Part shown: one piece after another, positions 8,721 to 17,577 of the stretch
Position numbering within the stretch: position 1 is the first letter of the stretch
How the letters are laid out: every line of letters begins with the position of its first letter
NCBI RefSeq assembly: GCF_000188055.2
Contig: NZ_AEUZ02000001.1
Span: forward strand, 1,006,001 to 1,070,000
DNA length: 64,000 bases
Direction of reading: 5' to 3'
Source of the DNA: Streptococcus urinalis 2285-97
Lineage (GTDB): Bacteria; Bacillota; Bacilli; Lactobacillales; Streptococcaceae
Notes under the pieces: model-generated
The model's input: the letters and a program-made list of their open reading frames with translations, nothing else
Told to the model about the DNA's origin: nothing
Databases searched by the model: none
Made by a program: the position numbers and the translations under genes

Positions 8721-10242
8721 ACTCATATCAACATTCCAAGATCGTTATTCTGAATGGGTAACTGCTTTAGGTCAACATATTCAAATTTCACTTTTAGCAT
8801 TAATGATGGCGCTCTTTATTGCTATTCCATTTGCTATTTTATTAACCAAAAGTAAACGTTGGTCTGAAATTTTTCTCCAAATAATTGGTGTTTTACAAAC
8901 TATTCCATCACTAGCTTTATTAGGTTTATTTATTCCTCTCATGGGGATTGGTACTATTCCAGCAGTGACGGCACTTATCATCTATGCTATTTTTCCAATT
9001 ATGGCTAATACCATTACCGGTTTAAACGGAATTGAACCAAGTCTGCTTGAAGCTGGTACAGCTTTTGGGATGACGCGATGGGAAAAACTGAAAAAATTTG
9101 AATTACCATTAGCCATGCCTGTTATTATGTCTGGTGTTAGAACTTCAGCTGTTTTAATCATTGGGACTGCAACTTTGGCAGCTCTAATTGGGGCAGGAGG
9201 TCTAGGATCATTTATACTACTTGGGATAGATAGAAACAACACAAGTTTAATATTAATTGGTGCTATTTCATCTGCCATATTAGCAGTCATTTTCAATTTA
9301 CTCTTGAAGTATCTAGAGCATTCATCTTTGAAAAAAATTGCTATTGCCTTTTTCACAACACTTGCTTTGCTTATTGCATCTTACACTCCAGCACTTTTAC
9401 ATATGACCAATATAATGCAGCCTAAGAAGATAACTGTTGCTGGAAAAATGGGAGCAGAACCAGAAGTACTCATTAATATGTATAAAATATTAATTGAAGA
9501 TAATACTGATATAGAAGTTGAACTCAAACCTAACTTTGGAAAAACGAGTTTCTTATATGAAGCATTGAAAAATGGAGATATTGATATCTATCCTGAATTT
9601 TCGGGAACCATAACTTCTTCCTTGTTAAAGAATCCACCCAAACTTTCAAATGATTCTCAACAAGTCTATCAAGAAGCTAAGAGTGGTATTTTAAAACAAG
9701 ATGATTTAAGTTTTTTAAAACCCATGGCATATCAAAACACTTATGCTGTAGCTGTTACAAAAAAACTAGCAAATCAGTATCATCTTAAAACAATATCTGA
9801 TTTAAAACAGGTTGAAAATCAGGTAAAAGCTGGTTTTACTTTAGAATTTGCTGATAGGCAAGATGGGAATAAAGGATTGAAATCTCTTTATGGTCTTAAT
9901 TTAAATGTATCAACGATGGAACCAGCACTACGTTATCAAGCAATTGGTTCAGGAAATATTCAAGTTACTGATGCTTATTCAACAGATGCCGAAATCATCA
10001 AATATAACTTAGTGACCCTAAAAGATAATAAAAAACTCTTTCCACCTTATCAAGGGGCACCACTTATGAAAGCTTCATTACTTAAGAAGTATCCAAAATT
10101 AAAACCCGTTCTAAATCAATTAGCTGGCAAAATCACTGAAAAACAAATGAGTCAAATGAATTATCAAGTCAGTGTCAAAGGAAAATCAGCAAATAAAGTG
10201 GCACATGACTTTTTGCTAAAAGAAAAATTAATTTCAAAATAA
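8713..10242 (+). CDS. Osmoprotectant ABC transporter, fused permease and substrate-binding protein
   Basis: This 509-aa fusion has an N-terminal permease of about 220 residues with six or so membrane segments. It includes the EAA-type loop [24 protein letters not shown], where the permease contacts the ATPase. A further membrane segment ([21 protein letters not shown]) is followed by an extracytoplasmic OpuAC-type binding domain ([25 protein letters not shown] onward). Such fusions (ProWX/OpuABC) are normal in streptococci and lactococci. The ATG at 8713 is preferred because GGAGG lies 8 nt upstream, inside the ATPase gene. A terminator follows. Confidence 0.92.
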   Translation: MSKLISTFQDRYSEWVTALGQHIQISLLALMMALFIAIPFAILLTKSKRWSEIFLQIIGVLQTIPSLALLGLFIPLMGIGTIPAVTALIIYAIFPIMANTITGLNGIEPSLLEAGTAFGMTRWEKLKKFELPLAMPVIMSGVRTSAVLIIGTATLAALIGAGGLGSFILLGIDRNNTSLILIGAISSAILAVIFNLLLKYLEHSSLKKIAIAFFTTLALLIASYTPALLHMTNIMQPKKITVAGKMGAEPEVLINMYKILIEDNTDIEVELKPNFGKTSFLYEALKNGDIDIYPEFSGTITSSLLKNPPKLSNDSQQVYQEAKSGILKQDDLSFLKPMAYQNTYAVAVTKKLANQYHLKTISDLKQVENQVKAGFTLEFADRQDGNKGLKSLYGLNLNVSTMEPALRYQAIGSGNIQVTDAYSTDAEIIKYNLVTLKDNKKLFPPYQGAPLMKASLLKKYPKLKPVLNQLAGKITEKQMSQMNYQVSVKGKSANKVAHDFLLKEKLISK

Positions 10243-10270
10243 AAGGAACTCTGATATTCAGTTCTTTTTG
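10241..10270 (+). terminator. Terminator after the osmolyte transporter operon
   Basis: AAAAGGAACTCTGA and TCAGTTCTTTTT form an imperfect stem ending in a T run. Confidence 0.7.
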
Positions 10271-10332
10271 TTTTTCATAGAATAGTATCATGAAAGCCTT
10301 TTATATCATTAGTTATTAAAGACTAAAGGATT

Positions 10333-10338
10333 TATAAT
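10333..10338 (+). promoter_or_regulatory. -10 element upstream of the phospho-beta-glucosidase gene
   Basis: A consensus TATAAT lies about 30 bp before the ATG in an AT-rich stretch, with AAAGGAG between. No convincing -35 or catabolite-responsive element was found; the nearest cre-like string lacks the central CG. Confidence 0.45.
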
Positions 10339-10368
10339 ATAAGTATCATAATAAAAGGAGACTGTTTT

Positions 10369-11790
10369 ATGTTACATAAAACCTTAAAGCCATTTCCAAA
10401 AGATTTTTTCTGGGGTGCATCTAGTTCTGCCTATCAAGTTGAAGGTGCTGCTTTAGAGGATGGTAAAGGACCATCATGTCAAGACATTAAAGAAATTCCA
10501 GAAGGAACTTCTGATTTATCTGTTTCAGTTGACCATTATCATCGTTTTAAAGAAGACATTGCTTTAATGACAGAAATGGGATTCAAATCTTACCGTTTTT
10601 CTATTTCGTGGACAAGAGTTTTACCAGAAGGTACTGGAAAAGTAAATCAAAAAGGGATTGATTTTTACAATCAATTAATTGATAAATGTTTGAAATATGA
10701 TATTGAACCAATTGTAACAATGTTCCATTTTGATATGCCAGCAGCTCTTGATGAAAGAGGATCTTGGTCAAATCGTGAATCAATTGATTGGTTTGCAGAA
10801 TTTGCAACACTTATTTTTAAAGAATTTGGTGACCGTGTTAAGTATTGGTTAACAATTAATGAACAAAATATGCTCACATTAGTCGGTCCTGTAATTGGAA
10901 CTTTACATGTACCAGAAGGAACCACAAATCTAACAAAAGAAATTTACCAACAAAATCACCATCAACTTGTAGCACAAGCAAAAGCAATGCAAATCTGTCA
11001 TGACTTATTGCCTGAAGCTAAAATTGGACCAGCGCCAAACATTTCATTAGTTTATGCAGCGTCTTCAAAACCAGAAGATGTTCTTGCTGCACAAAACTTT
11101 AATGCAATTCGTAATTGGCTTTATCTTGATGCGGCTGTTTATGGTGTATATAATAATCTCGTTTGGGCTTATCTTGAAGAGTATGATGCTGTACCAGAAG
11201 TAACTGAAGAAGACTTAGCTATTATGAAAGCTGGAAAACCTGATTTTATTGGTTTTAATTATTACAACACTGCTACAGCAAAAGCATCAGATGGTACTGA
11301 AACAGAATTTTCAACTCATGCTGATCAACAATCAAAACAAGGTGTTGCTAATGTCTTTCAAACTGTTGATAATCCAAATTTACCAAAAACAGAATTTGGT
11401 TGGGAAATTGATCCAATGGGATTCCGTGCAACAATGCGTGAAATGTATAGTCGTTACCGTTTGCCAATGTTGGTAACTGAAAATGGTCTTGGTGCTTATG
11501 ATACACTAACTGAGGATGGTAAAGTACATGATCCATACCGTATTGAATATTTACGTACTCATATTGAACAAATCCAATTAGCAATTACAGATGGTGTAGA
11601 CATGATGGGTTATAACCCTTGGTCTGCAATCGATTTGATTTCTACTCATGAAGGTATCAAAAAACGTTACGGCTTTATTTATGTCGATCGTGATGATTTT
11701 GATTTAAAAACACTCAATCGTTATCGTAAAGATTCATTCTTCTGGTATCAAAAAGTTATTAAATCAAATGGTCAAGATTTAAGTGACTAA
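10369..11790 (+). CDS. 6-phospho-beta-glucosidase, glycoside hydrolase family 1
   Basis: The 473-aa GH1 enzyme would hydrolyse phosphorylated beta-glucosides (cellobiose-6-P, arbutin-6-P or salicin-6-P) in the cytoplasm after PTS uptake. The N-terminal GH1 signature FPKDFFWGASSSAYQVEGA (about 8-26), the acid/base Glu in LTINEQN (about 160-166) and the nucleophile Glu in VTENG (about 368-372) are all present. NEQ instead of NEP is common among phospho-glycosidases. No PTS gene or antiterminator adjoins it, so its sugar transporter must be encoded elsewhere. It has its own promoter-like -10 and terminator. Confidence 0.93.
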   Translation: MLHKTLKPFPKDFFWGASSSAYQVEGAALEDGKGPSCQDIKEIPEGTSDLSVSVDHYHRFKEDIALMTEMGFKSYRFSISWTRVLPEGTGKVNQKGIDFYNQLIDKCLKYDIEPIVTMFHFDMPAALDERGSWSNRESIDWFAEFATLIFKEFGDRVKYWLTINEQNMLTLVGPVIGTLHVPEGTTNLTKEIYQQNHHQLVAQAKAMQICHDLLPEAKIGPAPNISLVYAASSKPEDVLAAQNFNAIRNWLYLDAAVYGVYNNLVWAYLEEYDAVPEVTEEDLAIMKAGKPDFIGFNYYNTATAKASDGTETEFSTHADQQSKQGVANVFQTVDNPNLPKTEFGWEIDPMGFRATMREMYSRYRLPMLVTENGLGAYDTLTEDGKVHDPYRIEYLRTHIEQIQLAITDGVDMMGYNPWSAIDLISTHEGIKKRYGFIYVDRDDFDLKTLNRYRKDSFFWYQKVIKSNGQDLSD

Positions 11791-11804
11791 AACTAAATAA
11801 GAAG

Positions 11805-11835
11805 ATAAGACTCTGTATTACTATAGAGTCTTTTT
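11805..11835 (+). terminator. Terminator after the phospho-beta-glucosidase gene
   Basis: AAGACTCTGTA and TATAGAGTCTT pair around a short loop, followed by TTTTT. Confidence 0.8.
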
Positions 11836-11867
11836 CATTTTACAAAATAAATAAGAAATAGGACTTC

Positions 11868-11891
11868 GTGATAGCTAAGATAGCTAGTCAC
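11868..11891 (+). promoter_or_regulatory. Inverted repeat upstream of the MFS exporter promoter (candidate operator)
   Basis: GTGATAGCT and AGCTAGTCAC are inverted copies apart from one extra base, separated by AAGAT. They sit just upstream of the -10 (TATAAT, 11908-11913) and cover the expected -35 region, where a regulator could act. No known operator consensus is recognised. Confidence 0.4.
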
Positions 11892-11907
11892 ATCAAGAAA
11901 ATTTTGT

Positions 11908-11913
11908 TATAAT
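11908..11913 (+). promoter_or_regulatory. -10 element of the MFS exporter leader transcript
   Basis: A perfect TATAAT lies 105 bp before the exporter start, predicting an RNA leader of about 95-100 nt. The -35 is poor, which fits activator dependence or regulation at the inverted repeat. Confidence 0.55.
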
Positions 11914-11959
11914 GAACTGAGTCTTAATAGAGAAAACAATCATTCTATTTTAATAAAGA

Positions 11960-11998
11960 ATGAAAAAGGTGCTTTGGAAGAACTGAGTACCTTTTTTA
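11960..11998 (+). promoter_or_regulatory. Attenuator-like terminator overlapping a possible 8-residue leader peptide
   Basis: AAAAGGTGCT (11964-11973) pairs with AGTACCTTTT (11986-11995) through ten base pairs including one G-U. It is followed by T residues, making a rho-independent terminator inside the 5' leader of the exporter gene. A tiny reading frame, ATG at 11960 to TGA at 11984-11986 (MKKVLWKN), runs through the 5' arm and loop. A competing hairpin (CATTCT 11941-11946 with AGAATG 11957-11962) covers that ATG. The terminator structure is direct reading; the peptide's translation is inference because its ribosome site is weak. Confidence 0.55.
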
Positions 11999-12017
11999 TG
12001 CCCTAAAAGGAGGAAAT

Positions 12018-13358
12018 ATGAATACTAATAAATGGCGCGTGATGCCTGCAATTATAGCGACTGCAATATTAAGTTTTTGTGGTGTTTTGATAGAAACATC
12101 AATGAATGTTACTTTTCCAACATTAATGACGGAATTTAATGTCAAAGCCACATCAATCCAGTGGGTAACAACTGGTAATTTATTAGCGGTAGCAGCTATT
12201 GTTCCCTTATCAGCTTATCTTATCAAGAATTTTTCTGAGAAGTTTATTTTTACATTAGCCAATGCTTTTTTTATTGCAGGTGTTATCATTGATAGCTTTG
12301 CACCAAGCCTTTTTATTCTTTTAATTGGTCGAATTTCCCAAGGAATTGGGACAGGAATTGCTTTACCATTGTTGTATCATATCATTTTGGAAAAAATTCC
12401 ATTTGAAAAAAGAGGTTTGGTTATGGGAGTGGCTACAATGACGACTTCTTTAGCTCCAGCACTAGGACCTACTTATGGCGGTTTGGTTTTAGCAAGTCTT
12501 GGCTGGAAAATGATTTTTAGTTTATTATTGCCTTTGCTGATAGTATCTACTCTTGTTGGATTATCTTCTATACCTAATAAACACATCCAAAAGACAACGA
12601 GTCTTAATGTTTCTGCTTTTATTTTCTTAGGTATAGGTCTTTCATCCCTCTTATTAGCAATTGAAAAATTATCTTTTGTTTGGCTTATTTTATCGCTCTC
12701 TAGTTTAGTTATTTTTTATTTTCTAAATAAAAGAAAGGTGTTACTTAATCTTCATGTTTTTAAAAATAAACCTTACTTAATTCTACTGATAGCAGTATTG
12801 ATTTTTCAGATGGTTCCATTAGCACTTTCTTTTGTATTGCCAAATCATATTCAGTTAGTACTTGAAAAAACGTCTACGCAAGCTGGATTATTTATGTTTC
12901 CGGGTTCTATATTAGTTGCTATTTTAGCCCCACTTTCTGGGATTCTACTGGATAAGATTGGACCTTTTAAACCAATTATGATTGGTTTGGGAATTATATT
13001 ATTTGGTTTGGTTGGGATGAGTTTGTTATTTCCATATGCGCCATTTTTTATCTTGTTACTCTGTGATATTACTGTAAAATTGGGTATGGGATTAAGTGGT
13101 AGTAATTTGATTAGTAGTACGTTAACAAAACTTGATAAACATGAAGCAACTGATGGCAATAGTATCCTAAATACTTTGCAACAATTTTCAGGAGCATTTG
13201 CAACAGCAGTGGCATCTCAGATTTTTTCTCTTGGGCAAAATTCTGAACTTAAAAATGGAGCTGCTATTGGCGGTAGAAATGCCGTTATCTTTTTAGTAAT
13301 CATGGTTATTTTAGCGATATCATGTGTCCTCTATCTGAAAAAAGAAAAAGAATTATAG
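12018..13358 (+). CDS. MFS multidrug exporter, DHA2 (EmrB/LmrB-like) family
   Basis: The 446-aa polytopic protein has twelve or more hydrophobic segments. The N-terminal ETSMNVTFPTLMTEF motif and WVTTGNLLAVAAIVPLSAYL are typical of the DHA2 drug:proton antiporters. The GxxxGPxxGG antiporter motif appears as LGPTYGGLV in the fifth helix. It probably expels toxic compounds or antibiotics through the membrane using the proton gradient. AAAAGGAGGAAAT gives a strong ribosome site. An attenuator-like leader and an inverted repeat precede it, and a terminator follows, so it is a separately regulated single-gene unit. Confidence 0.88.
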   Translation: MNTNKWRVMPAIIATAILSFCGVLIETSMNVTFPTLMTEFNVKATSIQWVTTGNLLAVAAIVPLSAYLIKNFSEKFIFTLANAFFIAGVIIDSFAPSLFILLIGRISQGIGTGIALPLLYHIILEKIPFEKRGLVMGVATMTTSLAPALGPTYGGLVLASLGWKMIFSLLLPLLIVSTLVGLSSIPNKHIQKTTSLNVSAFIFLGIGLSSLLLAIEKLSFVWLILSLSSLVIFYFLNKRKVLLNLHVFKNKPYLILLIAVLIFQMVPLALSFVLPNHIQLVLEKTSTQAGLFMFPGSILVAILAPLSGILLDKIGPFKPIMIGLGIILFGLVGMSLLFPYAPFFILLLCDITVKLGMGLSGSNLISSTLTKLDKHEATDGNSILNTLQQFSGAFATAVASQIFSLGQNSELKNGAAIGGRNAVIFLVIMVILAISCVLYLKKEKEL

Positions 13359-13380
13359 CAATTTGTATTGCTAATTTTTT
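13351..13380 (+). terminator. Terminator after the MFS exporter
   Basis: TAGCAAT and ATTGCTA flank TTGT, extended by AATT pairs and followed by a T run. Confidence 0.75.
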
Positions 13381-13386
13381 ATGACA

Positions 13387-13399
13387 AAAGCCGAACAAT
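13387..13399 (+). promoter_or_regulatory. PurBox (PurR site) upstream of guaC
   Basis: AAAGCCGAACAAT matches the lactococcal/streptococcal PurBox consensus AWWWCCGAACWWT at 12 of 13 positions. It lies about 64 bp upstream of the predicted transcription start, the upstream position used by the PurR activator in Lactococcus. Confidence 0.6.
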
Positions 13400-13421
13400 A
13401 AAAAGAAAAATACGTTAAAGT

Positions 13422-13451
13422 TTGACTATTCTAATAAATATAGACTAAACT
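13422..13451 (+). promoter_or_regulatory. Probable guaC promoter
   Basis: TTGACT (13422-13427) with TAAACT (13446-13451) 18 bp downstream. The -10 is imperfect, fitting activator dependence through the PurBox. The start would fall near 13457, exactly where the leader hairpins begin. Confidence 0.45.
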
Positions 13452-13457
13452 ATTATA

Positions 13458-13504
13458 GGAAAGGTAAGTATTTACCTTCCTATGCCTTGGTGGCATAGGA
13501 AGGT
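13458..13504 (+). ncRNA. guaC leader with two mutually exclusive hairpins (candidate regulatory RNA)
   Basis: Hairpin 1 pairs 13461-13467 with 13472-13478 (7 perfect pairs, loop GTAT). Hairpin 2 pairs 13474-13486 with 13492-13504 (13 perfect pairs, loop TTGGT). The arm ACCTT belongs to both, so only one can form at a time. No T run follows hairpin 2, and the ribosome site (AAGGAG, 13518-13523) lies just outside it. The structure is direct reading; a regulatory role is inference. Confidence 0.5.
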
Positions 13505-13532
13505 CATTTGAAAATATAAGGAGAAATGTCTT

Positions 13533-14516
13533 ATGTATAATGACATGCCCGTATTTGATTACGAAGATATTCAATTAGTTCCTAATAAATGTATTATTTC
13601 TAGCCGTTCTGAAGCTGATACTTCAGTTAAATTAGGAAACTATACTTTTAAATTACCAGTTATTCCAGCAAATATGCAAACGATTATTGATGAGTCTATT
13701 GCAGAAGAATTAGCTGAAAAATGTTATTTTTATATCATGCACCGTTTTGAAGAAGATAAACGACAACCCTTTATCAAAAGAATGCATGATAAAGGTCTCA
13801 TTGCATCTATTTCAGTTGGGGTAAAACATTATGAATATGATTTTGTTAGTTCATTAAAAAATGATCAACCTGAATTTATTACAATTGATATTGCACATGG
13901 ACACTCCGATAGTGTTATCAATATGATTAAGCATATTAAAAAAGAATTACCTGAAACATTTGTTATTGCTGGTAATGTAGGGACACCAGAAGCTGTTCGT
14001 GAATTAGAAAATGCTGGTGCCGATGCTACAAAAGTCGGCATTGGCCCTGGTAAAGTTTGTATTACTAAAGTTAAAACCGGCTTTGGAACTGGTGGTTGGC
14101 AGTTAGCTGCACTTCGCTGGTGTGCTAAAGCTGCACGTAAACCAATTATTGCTGATGGTGGTATTAGGACACATGGTGATATTGCTAAATCTATTAGATT
14201 TGGCGCAACGATGGTTATGATCGGTTCATTATTTGCAGGACATATTGAAAGTCCTGGAAAAACAGTGGAAATCGATGGTCAAACCTTTAAAGAATACTAT
14301 GGTTCAGCATCTGAATACCAAAAAGGTGAACACAAAAACGTTGAAGGTAAAAAAATTCTGTTACCGACAAAAGATCATTTAGAAGATACCTTAATCGAGA
14401 TGCAACAGGATCTTCAAAGTTCTATCTCCTACGCTGGAGGAAAAGACATAGCAAGTTTAACTCGTGTTAATTATGTGATTGTTAAAAATTCTATTTGGAA
14501 TGGAGATAGTATCTAA
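13533..14516 (+). CDS. guaC: GMP reductase
   Basis: GuaC deaminates GMP to IMP with NADPH, letting cells convert guanine nucleotides back to adenine nucleotides. The 327-aa protein is the Firmicutes GuaC2 type. It has [12 protein letters not shown] near the N-terminus, the catalytic-Cys loop [22 protein letters not shown] (14037-14102) and [31 protein letters not shown] (14152-14244). CBS domains of IMP dehydrogenase are absent. It lies just before the guanine riboswitch-xpt-pbuX unit, making a purine salvage locus. No clear terminator follows, so transcripts could run into the riboswitch region. Confidence 0.95.
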   Translation: MYNDMPVFDYEDIQLVPNKCIISSRSEADTSVKLGNYTFKLPVIPANMQTIIDESIAEELAEKCYFYIMHRFEEDKRQPFIKRMHDKGLIASISVGVKHYEYDFVSSLKNDQPEFITIDIAHGHSDSVINMIKHIKKELPETFVIAGNVGTPEAVRELENAGADATKVGIGPGKVCITKVKTGFGTGGWQLAALRWCAKAARKPIIADGGIRTHGDIAKSIRFGATMVMIGSLFAGHIESPGKTVEIDGQTFKEYYGSASEYQKGEHKNVEGKKILLPTKDHLEDTLIEMQQDLQSSISYAGGKDIASLTRVNYVIVKNSIWNGDSI

Positions 14517-14532
14517 AAAAAGCATTGCTATT

Positions 14533-14561
14533 TTGATGATTTATGTTAAAATGAGCATAAT
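14533..14561 (+). promoter_or_regulatory. Promoter of the xpt-pbuX transcript
   Basis: TTGATG (14533-14538) and CATAAT (14556-14561) are separated by 17 bp, predicting a start just upstream of the aptamer. Confidence 0.55.
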
Positions 14562-14576
14562 ATAAAATGAATAAAT

Positions 14577-14640
14577 ACTTATTTATACTGTGAATTGGCG
14601 CAGAGTCTCTACAAGACACCGGAAATGTCTAACAATAAGT
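14577..14640 (+). ncRNA. Purine (guanine-class) riboswitch aptamer
   Basis: P1 is ACTTATT (14577-14583) with AATAAGT (14634-14640). The core AGTCTCTAC joining segment, the P3 hairpin GACACCGGAAATGTC and the J3/1 segment AAC match the purine riboswitch family. The base before the P1 3' arm (14633) is C, equivalent to C74 of the Bacillus xpt aptamer, which predicts guanine rather than adenine binding. J1/2 and P2 are less standard than in Bacillus. Its position before xpt-pbuX is the classical one. Confidence 0.88.
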
Positions 14641-14647
14641 GAGCATA

Positions 14648-14720
14648 GAGCTTGCTTGGTTTATACCTAGCAGTGTCTTTTCTGAATTGAAAAAACACTG
14701 TAGCAAGCTCTTTTTCTTTT
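14648..14720 (+). terminator. Riboswitch expression platform terminator
   Basis: GAGCTTGCT (14647-14655) pairs with AGCAAGCTC (14702-14710), with an inner CAGTGT/ACACTG stem, followed by TTTTTCTTTTT. Guanine binding should favour this terminator and shut off xpt-pbuX. Confidence 0.8.
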
Positions 14721-14736
14721 TGATTTAGGAGGTAAT

Positions 14737-15318
14737 ATGAAATTATTGGAAGATCGCATTCTAAAAGACGGTAATATTTTAGGCGACAATATTTTAAAAG
14801 TGGATAGCTTTTTAACTCACCAGGTGGATTTTAAACTGATGACTGAAATTGGAAAGGTTTTTGCTAAAACCTTTGAATCTCTAGGTATTACAAAAGTTGT
14901 TACAATTGAAGCATCAGGAATTGCTCCAGCTCTATACGTTGCCCAAGAACTTGATGTTCCAATGATTTTTGCTAAAAAACATAAAAATATTACCATGACA
15001 GAAGGTATCCTAACAGCAGAAGTATATTCATTTACAAAACAAGTCACTAGCACTGTTTCAATAGCTAGTAAATTTTTATCACAAAATGATAAAGTCTTAA
15101 TTATTGATGATTTTTTGGCTAATGGACAAGCAGCGAAAGGGTTGATTGATATCATTAATCAGGCTGGTGCAAGTGTCGAAGGAGTCGGTATAGTTATTGA
15201 AAAATCATTTCAAGATGGTAGATCTTTATTAGAAAATAGTGGTGTTAAGGTAACATCACTGGCGCGTATTAAAAATTTTGAAAACGGTAGTTTGAATTTC
15301 TTGGAGGCCGATGCATAA
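14737..15318 (+). CDS. xpt: Xanthine phosphoribosyltransferase
   Basis: Xpt converts xanthine (and guanine weakly) with PRPP to XMP for salvage. The 193-aa protein has the usual length, N-terminus [33 protein letters not shown] (14737-14823), and the PRPP-binding loop [17 protein letters not shown] (about 119-135). AGGAGG precedes the ATG. The riboswitch directly upstream and the pbuX overlap downstream confirm the assignment. Confidence 0.96.
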   Translation: MKLLEDRILKDGNILGDNILKVDSFLTHQVDFKLMTEIGKVFAKTFESLGITKVVTIEASGIAPALYVAQELDVPMIFAKKHKNITMTEGILTAEVYSFTKQVTSTVSIASKFLSQNDKVLIIDDFLANGQAAKGLIDIINQAGASVEGVGIVIEKSFQDGRSLLENSGVKVTSLARIKNFENGSLNFLEADA

Positions 15319-16591
15319 AATGTCTACACAAAACCAACACACACATTCCCGATCTGCAATTTTAGGAATACAGCATTTATTATCCATGTATGCCGGTTCG
15401 ATTCTGGTTCCTATCATGATCGCAGGTGCTCTTGGTTATTCTGCAAAAGAGCTAACTTATTTGATTTCTACAGATATTTTTATGTGTGGAGTTGCCACCT
15501 TTTTACAATTAAAAGTGACAAAACAAACGGGTATTGGGTTACCAGTAGTTTTAGGGTGTGCCTTCCAATCAGTTGCTCCATTATCTATTATTGGGGCCCA
15601 TCAAGGTTCAGGAGCAATGTTTGGTGCTTTGATTGCTTCGGGTATCTATGTCATCTTAATTGCAGGGATTTTTTCTAAAGTTGCTAATTTCTTTCCACCA
15701 ATCGTAACAGGTTCTGTTATTACTACAATTGGTTTAACATTGATTCCCGTTGCAATGGGAAATATGGGAAATAATGTTTCTAAGCCAACTTCTCAAAGTA
15801 TGATTTTGGCATTATTGACTATATTAATTATTCTTTGTATTCAAAAATTTACAAAAGGATTTATTCGCTCTATATCTATTCTTATTGGTTTAATTGGAGG
15901 AACGATAATTGCTGCCTTTATGGGTCTTGTTGACACAAGTGTTGTTACAAATGCACCATGGGTACATGTTCCGACACCATTTTATTTTGGAATGCCAAAA
16001 TTTGAAATAACGTCCATTGTGATGATGTGTATCATTGCCACCGTTTCAATGGTCGAATCTACTGGTGTTTACTTAGCTCTCTCAGATTTAACACAAGACC
16101 CGTTAGATAGTAAACGTTTGCGTAATGGTTACCGTTCAGAAGGTTTGGCTGTATTACTTGGTGGATTATTCAATACTTTCCCTTATACAGGATTTTCACA
16201 AAATGTTGGCTTGGTTCAATTATCAGGAATCAAGACAAAAAGACCTATTTACTACACTGCAGTATTTCTTATCGTTATTGGTTTGTTACCTAAATTTGGA
16301 GCAATGGCTCAAATGATTCCAAGTCCTGTACTTGGAGGTGCTATGTTAGTTTTATTTGGAATGGTTGCTCTACAGGGTATGCAGATGTTAAATAGAGTAG
16401 ATTTTAAAAATAATGAGTATAACTTCATTATTGCTGCAGTTTCAATTTCGGCTGGAGTTGGTTTTAATGATACAAACTTCTTTTCAAGTTTACCAACAAC
16501 TGCTAATATGTTTTTGACAAATGGCATTGTCATAGCAACTATAACATCAGTAGGACTAAACCTCGTTTTTAATGGGTATCAAAAGAAATAA
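15311..16591 (+). CDS. pbuX: Xanthine permease
   Basis: PbuX is a nucleobase:cation symporter of the NAT/NCS2 family, 426 aa with about 14 membrane segments. It shows [20 protein letters not shown] near the start and the NAT signature region [29 protein letters not shown] (16162-16248). The gene overlaps xpt by 8 bp. The start could be ATG 15311, 3 nt after GGAGG, or ATG 15320, 12 nt after it. It supplies xanthine to Xpt under guanine riboswitch control. Confidence 0.95.
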   Translation: MHKMSTQNQHTHSRSAILGIQHLLSMYAGSILVPIMIAGALGYSAKELTYLISTDIFMCGVATFLQLKVTKQTGIGLPVVLGCAFQSVAPLSIIGAHQGSGAMFGALIASGIYVILIAGIFSKVANFFPPIVTGSVITTIGLTLIPVAMGNMGNNVSKPTSQSMILALLTILIILCIQKFTKGFIRSISILIGLIGGTIIAAFMGLVDTSVVTNAPWVHVPTPFYFGMPKFEITSIVMMCIIATVSMVESTGVYLALSDLTQDPLDSKRLRNGYRSEGLAVLLGGLFNTFPYTGFSQNVGLVQLSGIKTKRPIYYTAVFLIVIGLLPKFGAMAQMIPSPVLGGAMLVLFGMVALQGMQMLNRVDFKNNEYNFIIAAVSISAGVGFNDTNFFSSLPTTANMFLTNGIVIATITSVGLNLVFNGYQKK

Positions 16592-16619
16592 AAAAAATGA
16601 TGCTTAGCATCATTTTTTA
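16591..16619. terminator. Bidirectional terminator between pbuX and apbE
   Basis: AAAAATGATGC and GCATCATTTTT form a perfect stem with a TTA loop, with A and T runs on either side. It serves both converging genes. Confidence 0.85.
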
Positions 16620-17558
16620 TTTTGGTAATAAATAACACTTTTGTTTTAACTCATCACTAATAATAATATCTAATGCTTGGGTGACAATAATTCCTTCAAT
16701 TCCAGGTGTTGCATTTATTGTTTCTAAAGCTAAATGAATATCTAAACCAAATAAGCGACTTGTCCAAATCTCACAATCACAGGATAGCTTTGCGACTATT
16801 GTTAAACTCATCATCTTAGTTTCAATAGGGTAGCCAGTTTTAGTATTAAAAATATGGTGGTAGGTTTTACCATCAGTTGTCTTTAATTGTCTTTCATAAA
16901 CCCCTGAAGTTACAACAGATTGATTAAGAATTGGAAGAATTGCTAGATTATTTCCTCTTTCTTTATAAGGATTTTGAATTCCCACATTCCAAATGTGATT
17001 GTCACGTTTAGGATTTGGTCCAAAAACGAGAATATTCCCCCCTAAATTAATGAGTGCAGATGTGGCACCATTTGCTTTCAAAAAATCGATAATTCTATCA
17101 GCAATATATCCTTTTGCAAGAGCGCCCAAATCAATTTTCATACCAGTTTTACTGAGAAAGACGCTTTTTTTATCTGTATTTAAAATAATATTTTCTGGAT
17201 GACAGTAGCTTAGTTTGTCTTGTATGGTCTGATCATCAGGTTTTTTTGCGTCAGAAAAACCAATTCGCCAGGTCTGAACTAATGGACCTATGGCAATATT
17301 TAAATTTGATGGGTCATCTAAGCTGTGTTTTTTTCCAATTGTTATCAATTCAAATAATTCGGGATGAACAATGACTTTTTTTACACCAGCATTTTGATTA
17401 ACAACAGCTAATTCAGAACTTTCATCATTAGCACTGAATCGTTTGTTATACAGATGAAGCAGTTCAATGACTTCTTGAATCAACTGGTCTGCTTGTTTAC
17501 TTTCGATTTGAATGTCAATTCGTGTTCCCATTAAAAAAATGGATTGATTTGCTAGCAT
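16617..17558 (-). CDS. FAD:protein FMN transferase (ApbE family)
   Basis: ApbE proteins move FMN from FAD to a Thr or Ser of a target flavoprotein, such as Nqr/Rnf subunits or fumarate-reductase-like enzymes. The 313-aa protein has FLMGTRIDIQI at the start, IDLGALAKGYIADRIIDFL (about 142-160), the LINLGGNILVFG motif (about 169-180) and YHHIFNTKTGYPIE (about 229-242), all characteristic. No signal peptide or lipobox is visible, so it looks cytoplasmic, unlike many ApbE lipoproteins. No obvious target flavoprotein is adjacent. AGGAGA precedes the ATG. Confidence 0.9.
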   Translation of the reverse strand: MLANQSIFLMGTRIDIQIESKQADQLIQEVIELLHLYNKRFSANDESSELAVVNQNAGVKKVIVHPELFELITIGKKHSLDDPSNLNIAIGPLVQTWRIGFSDAKKPDDQTIQDKLSYCHPENIILNTDKKSVFLSKTGMKIDLGALAKGYIADRIIDFLKANGATSALINLGGNILVFGPNPKRDNHIWNVGIQNPYKERGNNLAILPILNQSVVTSGVYERQLKTTDGKTYHHIFNTKTGYPIETKMMSLTIVAKLSCDCEIWTSRLFGLDIHLALETINATPGIEGIIVTQALDIIISDELKQKCYLLPK

Positions 17559-17577
17559 AATATCTCCTAGTCTTTTT

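Noticed and set aside
10284..10300. cre-like sequence TGAAAGCCTTTTAT upstream of the phospho-beta-glucosidase gene
   Set aside because: It lacks the central CG and the palindromic 3' half required of a CcpA site.
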